Made by a program: the position numbers and the translations under genes. 64,000 nt of DNA from Roseomonas sp. CECT 9278 (GTDB lineage: Bacteria; Pseudomonadota; Alphaproteobacteria; Acetobacterales; Acetobacteraceae), in the NCBI RefSeq assembly GCF_918698155.1, contig NZ_CAKKLX010000006.1:124001-188000 (forward strand). The letters are read 5' to 3'. Under the pieces are notes generated by a model, which was not told where the DNA came from, did not search any database, and saw only the letters and a program-made list of their open reading frames with translations. Position 1 is the first letter of the stretch. Each line of letters begins with the position of its first letter. Below, one piece after another: positions 35,182 through 43,275 of this stretch.

Positions 35182-36279
35182 TCAATTCGTCACGCCGATC
35201 CGCGCGGCCACCGCCCGCGCCACCGCCGCCGTGCCGTCCTGCCCGCCAATATCCGGCGTGCGCAGGCCGCCGGCGAAGGCGGCATCCACCGCCGCTTCCA
35301 ACTCGGCCGCGGCGTCGGTGAAGCCCTGGCCGGCGCCGCGCGCGCCGAGCCATTCCAGCATCATCGCCGCGCTCAGCAGCGTCGCCGTCGGATTGGCCAG
35401 GCCCTGCCCGGCGATGTCGGGCGCCGTGCCATGCGCCGGCTGGAACACCGCGTGGGTGTCGCCGATATCGGCGCTCGGCGCGAAGCCCATGCCACCCACC
35501 AGCCCGGCGCCGAGGTCGGACAGGATGTCGCCGAACATGTTCTCGGTCGGCAGCACGTCGAAGGCCCAGGGCCGGCGCACCAGGTCCAGCGCCATCGCAT
35601 CGACATAGTGGCTGCGGCTGTCGATGTCGGGGAAGTCCGCGGCGACCTCGGCGAAGATCCCGCGCATCCAGGCGAAGGCGCGGAACACATTGGCCTTGTC
35701 CACCAGCGTCACGACGCCGGGGCGGCCGCGCGCCGCGGCGCGCCGGCGCGCCAGGTCGAAGGAGAAGCGCGCCAGCTTCTCGGTCACCGGGCGGGTCATC
35801 CGCAGCGTTTCCTCCGCCATGTCCGGCGTCACCACGCCGCGATCGCGCGAGAAGAACAGCCCCTCGGTGCTCTCGCGCACGATGACCAGGTCGATGTCGC
35901 GCGCGCGCGGATCGGCCAGCGCGGATGGCACGCCCGGAATGGCGCGAAACGGGCGGACGCCGGCATAGAGGTTGAGCCGGAACCGCAGGTCGAGCTGCGG
36001 CGCGATCTCGGTGCCGTCCGCCGCGCGGATCGCCGGCCAGCCCATCGCGCCCAGCAGGATGGCGTCGGCGGCGGCGGCGGCGGCGAAGGTCTCCTCGCTC
36101 ATGGCGGTGCCGGTGTCGCGGTAGCAGAAGGCGCCGGCGCGCAGGCTGTCGAAGGCCAGGCCGATGCCGTGGCGCTTCGCCAGGGGTTCGAGCACGGCGA
36201 GCGTCGCCTCGGTCACCTCGGTGCCGATTCCGTCGCCGGGCAGGACGGCGATGCGCAGCGTATTGGCGGGCATGGGCAT
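35182..36279 (-). CDS. Isocitrate/isopropylmalate dehydrogenase family (LeuB/TDH-like)
   Basis: A 365-residue beta-decarboxylating dehydrogenase. It starts at ATG 36279 or, six bases later, 36273. Landmarks: IAVLPGDGIGTEV, the substrate-loop Arg/Ser region RESTEGLFF, the catalytic Lys in TLVDKANVFRAF and the metal-binding Asp pair in ENMFGDILSDLGAGLVGG, followed by the NAD-binding PAHGTAPDIAGQGLANP. It oxidises a 2-hydroxy acid with decarboxylation, using NAD and Mg or Mn. No leucine or TCA genes flank it, so a tartrate/D-malate dehydrogenase-type role is as likely as isopropylmalate. It is monocistronic. Confidence 0.88.
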   Translation of the reverse strand: MPMPANTLRIAVLPGDGIGTEVTEATLAVLEPLAKRHGIGLAFDSLRAGAFCYRDTGTAMSEETFAAAAAADAILLGAMGWPAIRAADGTEIAPQLDLRFRLNLYAGVRPFRAIPGVPSALADPRARDIDLVIVRESTEGLFFSRDRGVVTPDMAEETLRMTRPVTEKLARFSFDLARRRAAARGRPGVVTLVDKANVFRAFAWMRGIFAEVAADFPDIDSRSHYVDAMALDLVRRPWAFDVLPTENMFGDILSDLGAGLVGGMGFAPSADIGDTHAVFQPAHGTAPDIAGQGLANPTATLLSAAMMLEWLGARGAGQGFTDAAAELEAAVDAAFAGGLRTPDIGGQDGTAAVARAVAARIGVTN

Positions 36280-36409
36280 GGGTGGCGCCTTCGCGGGTGG
36301 ATGCGCGCCACACTACAGCGGTTTCGCCTGGCGTGGCCCTCCCCGGGCTGGCGTCGCACCGTGGGGCGGCCCGCCATCGACCTTGCGGCCGGCGGCGGGC
36401 CGATCGGCG

Positions 36410-36943
36410 TCAGCCGGCGGTCAGCGTCATCATCGGCGCGACCGGCTGCTGCGGGCCCACCGGCGTCGCGCGGAAGGACAGGATCGACGCCGGCTGCCCG
36501 TTCAGGCTGACGCGGCAATCGAACTGCCGGTCGGCCGGGGCGAGCTCACGCGACATGCAGGTGGTCGACACCGGCGTGGCGCCGGCCTGGCCTTCCAGCG
36601 TGGTCGTGCCGTAGGTCGCCAGCGTGCCGGCGATCACGGGCTGGCCGTTCACGCGCACCACCAGGTCGTGCTTCGGCGCGGTGTTGGTGCCGGTCGGCAC
36701 GCGGCTGGTCTGCAGGTCGCCGGAGATCACCACCTGCGGGGCGCCCATGACGTAGCCCGGCTGCACCGGCACGGCGGCATGGGGCAGGCCCGGCACCGTC
36801 GCGACCGTGCCGGGCGCATAGGCCATCGGCACCGTGGTCGGCACGCCGACCGCCTGGCCAGGCGCGCTCTGTGTGCCAGGCGCCGTCTGGGTGCAGCCGG
36901 CCATCGCCAGCAGCGAGGCCGCGAGCACGGGGATCATCTTCAT
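36410..36943 (-). CDS. Putative lipoprotein
   Basis: A 177-residue protein; ATG at 36943 with GGAGG about 10 bases upstream. It begins MKMIPVLAASLLAMAGC, a lipoprotein signal with the lipobox LAMAGC (Cys17). After a Pro/Thr/Ala-rich linker, residues about 70-177 form a predicted beta-rich domain (VVISGDLQTSRVPT, LVVRVNGQPVIAGTLATYG) with two cysteines (STTCMSREL and FDCRV) that could form a disulfide. No known domain is recognised. It is divergent from a second small lipoprotein across 133 bases. Anchored in the outer or inner membrane facing the periplasm; role unknown. Confidence 0.78.
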   Translation of the reverse strand: MKMIPVLAASLLAMAGCTQTAPGTQSAPGQAVGVPTTVPMAYAPGTVATVPGLPHAAVPVQPGYVMGAPQVVISGDLQTSRVPTGTNTAPKHDLVVRVNGQPVIAGTLATYGTTTLEGQAGATPVSTTCMSRELAPADRQFDCRVSLNGQPASILSFRATPVGPQQPVAPMMTLTAG

Positions 36944-37076
36944 CGCACATCCTCCATTTGGTTCAGGCTGCACGACAACGCCGCAACGGCGCGCAGGGTT
37001 GCGGGATCGCAACGCCGGGTTTTTGCCCGCGCGGCGCCTTCATCCGGACATCGGGCGGCGCCATGCTCCTGCTGCC

Positions 37077-37391
37077 ATGCGCCCTTTCCTGCCGATCGCC
37101 GCCGCCGCCCTGCTCGCCGCCTGCTCGAGCATGGACACGCACCGCAGCGCCTGTTCCGACCAGCTCGGCCTGGCCGCCACGCTGGCGGTCAAGGACAGCG
37201 GCGAGACCGAGCCCGACCCGGCGGTCGAGGCCTGCGCGACGCAGCGCCGCATGGCGGAGGAACAGGCGGTCGGCCAGGGCATCGCGCTCGGCGTCGGTGC
37301 CGCGGCGCTGGTCGCGGTGGGCGCGGTGCTGGGCGCGTCGTCCAGTCGCCGCGCCTATCGGCCGCGCCCGTACCATCGCCGCGGCTGGTAG
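37077..37391 (+). CDS. Small putative lipoprotein
   Basis: A 104-residue protein beginning MRPFLPIAAAALLAACSSM, with lipobox LAAC and the mature Cys at residue 16. A soluble stretch with two more Cys (SACSDQLG, EACATQRR) is followed by one glycine- and alanine-rich hydrophobic segment (IALGVGAAALVAVGAVLGAS, about residues 68-88) and a basic tail rich in Arg and Tyr. The glycine-zipper-like segment suggests membrane association. It ends 8 bases before the convergent isochorismatase-type gene. No homologous domain is recognised. Confidence 0.68.
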   Translation: MRPFLPIAAAALLAACSSMDTHRSACSDQLGLAATLAVKDSGETEPDPAVEACATQRRMAEEQAVGQGIALGVGAAALVAVGAVLGASSSRRAYRPRPYHRRGW

Positions 37392-37399
37392 CGGCGCGG

Positions 37400-38035
37400 T
37401 CAGCCGCGGTCGTTGGCGCGCGACCAGCGTTCGATCGCGGCGATGGCGATGTCGGCGTCGATGACGTCGGCATAGCGGCGCTCGACATCCTTGAGGTTCT
37501 GGCGATGCGCGACCTCATCCTGGTCGCCCACGCAATCCTCCGGCACCTGCACCCGGAAGCCTAGCGAGAAGGCATCGATGATCGACGCCCGCACGCAGCC
37601 CGAGGTGATGCAGCCGGTCACGATCACCGTGTCCACGCGTTCGCGCGTCAGGATGGCGCCCGCGGCGGTGCCGAAGAAGATCGACGGCGCCGTCTTGGCC
37701 AGCACCACATCCGGCTGCTCCGCCGCGATGCGCGGGTCGAGCGCGGTGCCGGCGCTGCCGGCCAGCAGGTCATGCACCGGCGCCACCTTCCAGTGCGGCG
37801 CGCCCTTCGGCCCATCGAAGGCGACGACGCAGGCGATGATGGGCGCCCCCGCGGCCTTGGCGGCGCGCATCACGCGCGCGGTATTGACCACCGCGCGATC
37901 GACCATCGGCGCGCCGCCCATCGGGAAGGCGGGATCGGTGAAGCCGGTCTGGAAATCCACCACCACCACCGCCGGCTTCGCACCGAAGCCGATCGGGCGG
38001 ACCCCGTAGCCCTTCTCGGCATAGACGTCGCTCAT
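37400..38035 (-). CDS. Isochorismatase-family cysteine hydrolase
   Basis: A 211-residue protein; ATG at 38035 (MSDVYAEKGYGVRPIGFG). The catalytic triad of the family is visible: Asp in AVVVVDFQTGFTDPAFP, Lys in LAKTAPSIFFGT and the nucleophile Cys in VTGCITSGCVRAS. The N-terminal extension and overall length are like N-carbamoylsarcosine amidase and related amidohydrolases rather than true isochorismatase. It would hydrolyse an amide or carbamoyl group in the cytoplasm. It stands alone; the poly-C tract lies about 230 bases upstream of its start and could affect its promoter. Confidence 0.88.
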   Translation of the reverse strand: MSDVYAEKGYGVRPIGFGAKPAVVVVDFQTGFTDPAFPMGGAPMVDRAVVNTARVMRAAKAAGAPIIACVVAFDGPKGAPHWKVAPVHDLLAGSAGTALDPRIAAEQPDVVLAKTAPSIFFGTAAGAILTRERVDTVIVTGCITSGCVRASIIDAFSLGFRVQVPEDCVGDQDEVAHRQNLKDVERRYADVIDADIAIAAIERWSRANDRG

Positions 38036-38261
38036 GCTGCCGCTCCCTGGTGTCCTGCCCGCGAAGGGCGTGGGGTTCCCACGCACGCAGCGGACAAGCA
38101 GGCCACTGAAAACAATGGCTGGTGGCCCGCAGACGAAGCCCGCAGGACTGCGAACCCGGGACACTGGCCGGCCTGCCGATCCTGCGTGGTGCAAGCCGGC
38201 GCCTGGTGCAAGCACGACGATGCGGCGGCGCCGTGGCGGGGTCACCCTCCGGCCGGGGAAT

Positions 38262-38274
38262 CCCCCCCCCCCCC
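38262..38274. repeat. Poly-C homopolymer (13 C)
   Basis: Thirteen consecutive C bases lie between the small lipoprotein gene (ends 38326) and the isochorismatase-type gene (starts 38035). It is not in a recognised coding frame. Such tracts are slippage-prone and can vary in length between cells or between sequencing runs. Confidence 0.9.
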
Positions 38275-38325
38275 GCCCCGCCGGCGCCGGTGGCATCGGC
38301 GCATCCGGGCGCGTCGCGACCCGCG

Positions 38326-38547
38326 CTATCCTGCCACGGCGCGCGGCCACGCGGCCGCGAGGTTGTCGCCGCCCCAGCCTTGCGGCGCGGGATATCGCTC
38401 GATCTGCGCCGGCAGGTCGCGCAGCCATGGCGGTCGTTCCGTCGAGGGCGCGTCGCGCAGCATCGGCAGCCCATCGCGCGGCGACGCGCCGGCGCACGCC
38501 GCCACGACCACCGCCACCACGGCCAGGCACAGGCTCCGTGCGATCAT
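38326..38547 (-). CDS. Small putative lipoprotein
   Basis: A 73-residue protein with ATG at 38547 and GGAGG 7 bases upstream. It begins MIARSLCLAVVAVVVAACAG, giving a lipobox VAAC with mature Cys at residue 18. The mature part (about 55 residues) is Pro- and Trp-rich, with PPWLRDLPAQIERYPAPQGW, and has no recognised domain. The longer open frame upstream has no ribosome site. Only short intergenic DNA separates it from the isochorismatase-type gene on the same strand, with the poly-C tract between. Role unknown. Confidence 0.62.
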   Translation of the reverse strand: MIARSLCLAVVAVVVAACAGASPRDGLPMLRDAPSTERPPWLRDLPAQIERYPAPQGWGGDNLAAAWPRAVAG

Positions 38548-38967
38548 CGCTTCGCCTCCGTCATCGGCCCTCCGGGTGCCCGCGCCGCGCGCGACAAGGC
38601 AGGGCGTAGCGCGACCGGGCGTGGTTGATCCAGACCCGTGATCGACCGGGCGGCCTGGCGGATCGACACATCCGCCCCGCCGATGTCCCGACGGACCCGC
38701 CATCCGTGGGCAGCATGTCCGCGCGCGCCGCTGCGCCGCCCGGGGCGCCGCGCCCCGTGGAGGCAGGCCGGGCCGGGCATTGTCACCGTCCGGTCATGCC
38801 TTCATCGGGGACAGCGCCGGGACGGTGTGGCAGACCGCCCTGCGCGAGCCGACGCCATCGCGCCCATCACGCGTGCCACCGCCAGGAAGTGCCATGTCCC
38901 CTCCCGAGATCCGCCCCGTGCCCGCCATGGTCACCCTGTCGCGCGACCCCGGCCAGGCAACCGCGTC
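38548..38967. other. Divergent intergenic region with a possible short upstream ORF
   Basis: About 420 bases between the small lipoprotein (minus) and the phosphodiesterase-type gene (plus). A 25-codon ORF starts at ATG 38894 with AGGAAG just upstream, and its TGA (38969-38971) overlaps the GTG start of the next gene. This arrangement could couple translation, but the peptide (begins MSPPEIRPVPAMVTLSRDPG) shows no domain. I see no clear terminator or operator in the remainder. Confidence 0.4.
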
Positions 38968-40389
38968 GTGACCCGCGTCATCATGGTCGCGCTCGATGGG
39001 CTGCGGCCGGACATGGTCGACCCTGCGCTGACGCCGCACCTCGCGGCGCTGGCCGCGGCCGGCACGCGCTTCGCGAATGCCCGCAGCGTCTTCCCGTCCG
39101 AGACGCGCGTCGCCACGCCCTCGCTCATCACCGGCTGCCGCCCGGGCGGCCACGGCATGGTGGCGAACACGCTGTTCGACGCCGCGGTCGCGCCCGATCG
39201 CCTGCTGCGCACCAAGCTGGTCGAGGACGTCCTGGCGATGGCCGCGGGCGCCGAGTCGCCACTGCAGCGGCGCAGCCTCGGCGAACACATGGCGCCCGCG
39301 GCGCTGCGCTTCGCGCTGGTCAGCGCCGGCACCGCCGGCGCGGCGCGCCTGCTGCATCCCGCCGCGGATCGCCTCGGCGCGTTCCGCTGGAATGTCGAGG
39401 ACACCGGGGGCGCGACGGCCGCGGAGGTGCGCGATGCGCTCGGCCCCACGCCCGAGGCCGCGGTGCCGAACATCCCGCGTGTCGACTTCGCCGGCCGCGT
39501 GCTGGTCGAGCACGTGCTGCCGCGCCACCGCCCCGATGTCGCGCTGCTGTGGCTGTCGGAACCGGATGTCTCCTTCCACTGGGGCGGACTGCGCGCCGAA
39601 CACACGTTGCGCGCGCTGCGCGCGGCGGATGCCGTGCTCGGGCGGATCGTCGCCTGGCGCGATGCGCAGCCGGACGCGCAGCAGATCGCGATGATCGTGC
39701 TGTCTGACCATGGCCACGTGACCGGTCGCGGCAAGCACTGCCTGCGCAGCGAATTGCAGCGCGCCGGCTTCCGGGCCGGCACCGGCATGGCGGCCGATGT
39801 GGATGTCGTGGTGGCACCGGCCGCCGCACCCGGGCTGTGGCTGCGCGATCCGTCGATGGCGCCGCAGGTCGCGGATTTCCTGGCGGCGCAACCCTGGGCG
39901 GGGCCGCTGCTCGCACGCGACCCGGCGATACTGCCGCCCGGGCGCGCCGCGCCGCTCGCCCTGCTTGGCAGCGCGCACGCGCGCAGCGCCGACCTGGTTG
40001 CGACCTTCGCCGGCACCGAGGATCCGGACGAATGGGGCATGCCCGGCACCGCGCCCTTCGACGCGCCGGACGTGCCCGAGGGCGGCGGCATGCATGGCGG
40101 GCTGCACCGGGCCGAGCTCGCGACCGTGCTGGTCATGCAGGGCGGCCCGTTCCGGCGCGGCGCCATCGCGCAGCAGGCCGCCGACCTGACGGACATCGCG
40201 CCGACGGTGCTCCACGTCCTGGGGCTCGCGGCCGAGGGGATGGAAGGTCGCCCGCTGCGTGCCGCGGTCGATGCCGCGGCCGACATGGTGCCGGCGCAGG
40301 AGCTGCACGCGATGCCGGGCGGCTTCGTGCTCGAGGCGATGCGCAGCGAAGCCGGCCGGCTCTATCCGACGGCGTTGCGCCGCGCTTGA
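38968..40389 (+). CDS. Alkaline phosphatase superfamily protein (NPP/phosphonoacetate hydrolase-like)
   Basis: A 473-residue protein starting at GTG 38968. It has the nucleotide pyrophosphatase/phosphodiesterase layout: metal ligand Asp10 in IMVALDGLRPDMV, a nucleophile region FPSETRVATPSLITGCRP with Thr46 as the likely nucleophile, a second metal site at VLSDHGHVTGRG near residue 247 and a C-terminal GGGMHGGLHRAELATVLVMQ. The same fold includes phosphonoacetate hydrolase (PhnA). No signal peptide is seen, so it is probably cytoplasmic. It converges on the phosphonate operon with a 71-base gap; a role in hydrolysing a phosphorus ester or phosphonoacetate is inferred from this neighbourhood only. 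Confidence 0.82.
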   Translation: MTRVIMVALDGLRPDMVDPALTPHLAALAAAGTRFANARSVFPSETRVATPSLITGCRPGGHGMVANTLFDAAVAPDRLLRTKLVEDVLAMAAGAESPLQRRSLGEHMAPAALRFALVSAGTAGAARLLHPAADRLGAFRWNVEDTGGATAAEVRDALGPTPEAAVPNIPRVDFAGRVLVEHVLPRHRPDVALLWLSEPDVSFHWGGLRAEHTLRALRAADAVLGRIVAWRDAQPDAQQIAMIVLSDHGHVTGRGKHCLRSELQRAGFRAGTGMAADVDVVVAPAAAPGLWLRDPSMAPQVADFLAAQPWAGPLLARDPAILPPGRAAPLALLGSAHARSADLVATFAGTEDPDEWGMPGTAPFDAPDVPEGGGMHGGLHRAELATVLVMQGGPFRRGAIAQQAADLTDIAPTVLHVLGLAAEGMEGRPLRAAVDAAADMVPAQELHAMPGGFVLEAMRSEAGRLYPTALRRA

Positions 40390-40460
40390 CCGGCAGGCCG
40401 GTTACGAATGCGCCGCTCGGCGCCTTCCGCGGCGCGGCGGGGGCCGTCGCGGACCGGCTC

Positions 40461-42149
40461 TCAGCGCCGCCAGGCCTGGCTGGCGCGCCCGAGCACCGCG
40501 CCCAGGGCAAGCTGCGCGAGCTTCGCGGTCACGGTGATCGACAGGATCACCACGCCCATCGCCGCGGCGGCGCTGGCCTGGCCGGCCTCGTCCATGTGCA
40601 CCATCGCGACCGAGGCGGGCTTGGTGTCGGGGCCATATAGGAAGATCACCGCGCTCACCGTCGTCATGGCGTTCACGAACATGTAGACGGCGATGTCCAG
40701 GATCGCCGGCAGGCACATCGGCACCGTCACGCGACCGAAGGTCACCCAGACCGGCACGCGCATCGACGCGCCCACGGATTCGAATTCCGGATCGAGCTGC
40801 CGGATCGCGGTGACCGCCGTGAGGTGGCCCACCGTGTAGAAATGCACGATCGAATTCAGCACCAGGATCGCCAGCGTGCCGTACAGGACGCCCAACGGAT
40901 TGGCCGGGTGGTTGAAGAACAGCACGTAGGCGAGGCCGAGCACCAGGCCCGGCACCGCGAGCGGCACGGTGGCGGCGAAACGCCCGATCCCCGGCAATGG
41001 CCCCTGTTGCGGCCCGCGCTCGAGGACATAGGCGACGACGAAGACGATGGCGGTCCCGAGCACCGCCGCCACCGCCGCAATGCGCACCGACAGCCACACC
41101 GCGCCCCAGCCCGCCGCGTCGAAGCGGGTGAAGTCGTAGTTGTCGAGCGTCAGCGACAGGTTGTACGGCCAGAAACGGATCAACGAGCCCCAGACCGCCG
41201 TGCCGACAATGCCCAGCAGCAGCGCGATCACCACCAGGCACAGCGCGAGCAGCGGGCCGTCGCGCGCCGCGCGCGGCGCCGGGCGCAACGGCACGGCGCG
41301 CCCGCTCATGGTCGCGGCGCGTTGCCGGCTTGCCCAGCGGTCGAGCACGAAGGCCAGCACCGCCGGCACCAGCAGCACGATCCCGACCACCGCGCCCATG
41401 TTGAAGTCCTGCAGCCCGACCACCTGCTTGTAGACATCGGTCGCCAGCACCGGGAATTGCCCGCCGATCACCTTCGGGATGCCGAAGTCGGTGACCACCA
41501 GCGTGAAGACCACCACGAAGGCCGAGACCAGCCCGTAGCGCGCGCCAGGCAGGGTCACGGTATGGAAGATCCGCAGCCGCGAGGCCTTGAGCGCCGCGGC
41601 CGCCTCGTACAGCCGCGCATCGGCCGTGGACAGCGCGACCGACAGGATCAGCGCCGCCGAGGGAAAGCAGTAGAAGACCTGCGCCGCGACGATCCCGGCC
41701 GGGCCGTAGATGCTGCCGCCCATCAGCAACCCGCGCAGCATGCCCTGGTTGCCGAACAGGTAGATCAGCGCCAGCGCCGGCAGCAGCGACGGCGCCAGCA
41801 GGGGCAGCAGCATGACCGCGCGGAAGAACGGCTTGCCCGGGATGCAGGACCGCGTCAGCGCATAGGCGAAGACGAAGGCGAGCGGCACCACGATCACCGC
41901 GGTCAGCGCCGCGGTCCACAGGCTGTTCCAGGCCGCCGCGAGCAGCGCCGGGGTGGTCGCGTAGGTACGGAAATTGGCGATGCCGGCAAAGCCGCCCTGC
42001 GGCGTCTCGAAGGCGCGCAGCAGCAGCGTGCCGAGCGGCAGCGCGAGGAAGCACAGCAGGAAGCCGAGCGCGAGCCACAAGCCCCAGCGCATGACGCGCT
42101 GGTCGGCCGAAGGCCGCGCCCGGACCGACGCCATCGCCGCGTCAGACAT
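40461..42149 (-). CDS. 2-aminoethylphosphonate ABC transporter permease (fused two-domain type)
   Basis: A 562-residue protein starting at ATG 42149, 8 bases inside the end of the ATPase gene. It carries two BPD_transp_1-type permease domains in one chain (about residues 50-270 and 330-555), each with about six helices and an EAA-type loop (AAALKASRLRIFHTVTLPGA and VGASMRVPVWVTFGRVTVPM). This double-length architecture matches the permease of the putative aminoethylphosphonate system and iron(III)-type relatives. It is the final gene of the minus-strand phosphonate operon. Specificity for aminoethylphosphonate comes from its binding protein and PhnX as neighbours. Confidence 0.88.
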   Translation of the reverse strand: MSDAAMASVRARPSADQRVMRWGLWLALGFLLCFLALPLGTLLLRAFETPQGGFAGIANFRTYATTPALLAAAWNSLWTAALTAVIVVPLAFVFAYALTRSCIPGKPFFRAVMLLPLLAPSLLPALALIYLFGNQGMLRGLLMGGSIYGPAGIVAAQVFYCFPSAALILSVALSTADARLYEAAAALKASRLRIFHTVTLPGARYGLVSAFVVVFTLVVTDFGIPKVIGGQFPVLATDVYKQVVGLQDFNMGAVVGIVLLVPAVLAFVLDRWASRQRAATMSGRAVPLRPAPRAARDGPLLALCLVVIALLLGIVGTAVWGSLIRFWPYNLSLTLDNYDFTRFDAAGWGAVWLSVRIAAVAAVLGTAIVFVVAYVLERGPQQGPLPGIGRFAATVPLAVPGLVLGLAYVLFFNHPANPLGVLYGTLAILVLNSIVHFYTVGHLTAVTAIRQLDPEFESVGASMRVPVWVTFGRVTVPMCLPAILDIAVYMFVNAMTTVSAVIFLYGPDTKPASVAMVHMDEAGQASAAAAMGVVILSITVTAKLAQLALGAVLGRASQAWRR

Positions 42150-43266
42150 CCTCGGCGAAGACCATGACGCGCTCGGCCGGCAGGCTGGCCTCGACAACGC
42201 TGCCGGGGCCGATGTCGAGTGCCGCGAGCTCGGCCGGCGGCACGGCCGCGAGAAGATGCAGCCGACCGGCCTCGAGCGAGACGCGGCAGACCGGTCCCAG
42301 GAACTCCATGCCGGTGACGCGCGCCGTCAGCGCACCCGCGGGCGCGCCGTCGCCGCGATGCAGGCGCACATGCTCGGGCCGGACGAAGCACTTGACCCGT
42401 GCGCCGTACAGCAGGGGGCGCGCCGCCTGGGCCGCGATGCGCACACCATGGGCCAGCACCATGCCGACGGACGAATCCACCACAGCGTCGAAATGCGTGG
42501 AATGGCCGATGAAGCTGGCGACGAAGGGGCTGGCAGGGCGGTCGTATATATCCGCGGGCGTGCCGATCTGCTCGATGCGGCCGCGGCTCATGACCACGAT
42601 GCGGTCGGAGACGCCCATCGCCTCCTCCTGGTCGTGCGTGACCATGATGGTGGTGACGCCAAGCCGCTGCTGCAGCGACCGGATCTCCTGGCGCAGGTGC
42701 TGGCGCACGATCGCATCCAGCGCCGAGAGCGGTTCGTCCAGCAGCAGCAGGCCGGGTTCGTTCGCCAGCGCCCGCGCCAGCGCCACGCGCTGCTGCTGCC
42801 CGCCCGAGAGCTGCGCCGGATACTTGTCGCGCTGGTCGGCCAGGCCGACGATGCCGAGCAGCTCCGCCACGCGGTCGCGCACCCGCGGCTTCGGCCAGGC
42901 GGCGCCCCGCAGCCCATAGGCGACATTGGCCGTGACCGTCAGGTTCGGAAACAGCGCATAGGACTGGAACACGATGCCGAAGTCGCGTTCGGAAGGCGGC
43001 AGGTGCGTGATGTCGCGCCCCTGCTGGAGGATGCGTCCGGTGGTCGGCGGATCAAGCCCCGCAATGCCGCGCAGCAGCGTGGTCTTGCCGCAGCCCGAGG
43101 GGCCGAGGAAGGTCACGAACTCGCCCGTCTGCACCGTCAGGCTGACACGGTGCAGGGCAACGAAGGTGCCGAACTGCTTGCCCAGCTCGTCGACCGTCAG
43201 ATACGTCTCGCCGCGGCGCGCAGCCGCCGCTGTGACGGCGGCAGTATCAGGCAAAGCGAGGGTCAT
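42142..43266 (-). CDS. 2-aminoethylphosphonate ABC transporter ATP-binding protein
   Basis: A 374-residue ATPase. Walker A is GPSGCGKTT near residue 57, the signature is LSGGQQQR and Walker B runs into LLLLDEPLSALDAI. The last 100 residues form a TOBE-type beta domain (CFVRPEHVRLHRGD, TGMEFLGPVCRVSLEAG), as in spermidine, iron and aminoethylphosphonate importers. It starts 9 bases after the binding-protein stop and overlaps the permease start. It powers uptake through the fused permease. Confidence 0.9.
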   Translation of the reverse strand: MTLALPDTAAVTAAAARRGETYLTVDELGKQFGTFVALHRVSLTVQTGEFVTFLGPSGCGKTTLLRGIAGLDPPTTGRILQQGRDITHLPPSERDFGIVFQSYALFPNLTVTANVAYGLRGAAWPKPRVRDRVAELLGIVGLADQRDKYPAQLSGGQQQRVALARALANEPGLLLLDEPLSALDAIVRQHLRQEIRSLQQRLGVTTIMVTHDQEEAMGVSDRIVVMSRGRIEQIGTPADIYDRPASPFVASFIGHSTHFDAVVDSSVGMVLAHGVRIAAQAARPLLYGARVKCFVRPEHVRLHRGDGAPAGALTARVTGMEFLGPVCRVSLEAGRLHLLAAVPPAELAALDIGPGSVVEASLPAERVMVFAEDV

Positions 43267-43275
43267 CGGCCGTCG

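Noticed and set aside
40824-42167. Plus-strand ORF of 447 codons
   Set aside because: It lies opposite the two-domain permease; its translation is His/Arg/Gln-rich, as expected for the complement of a membrane protein gene.
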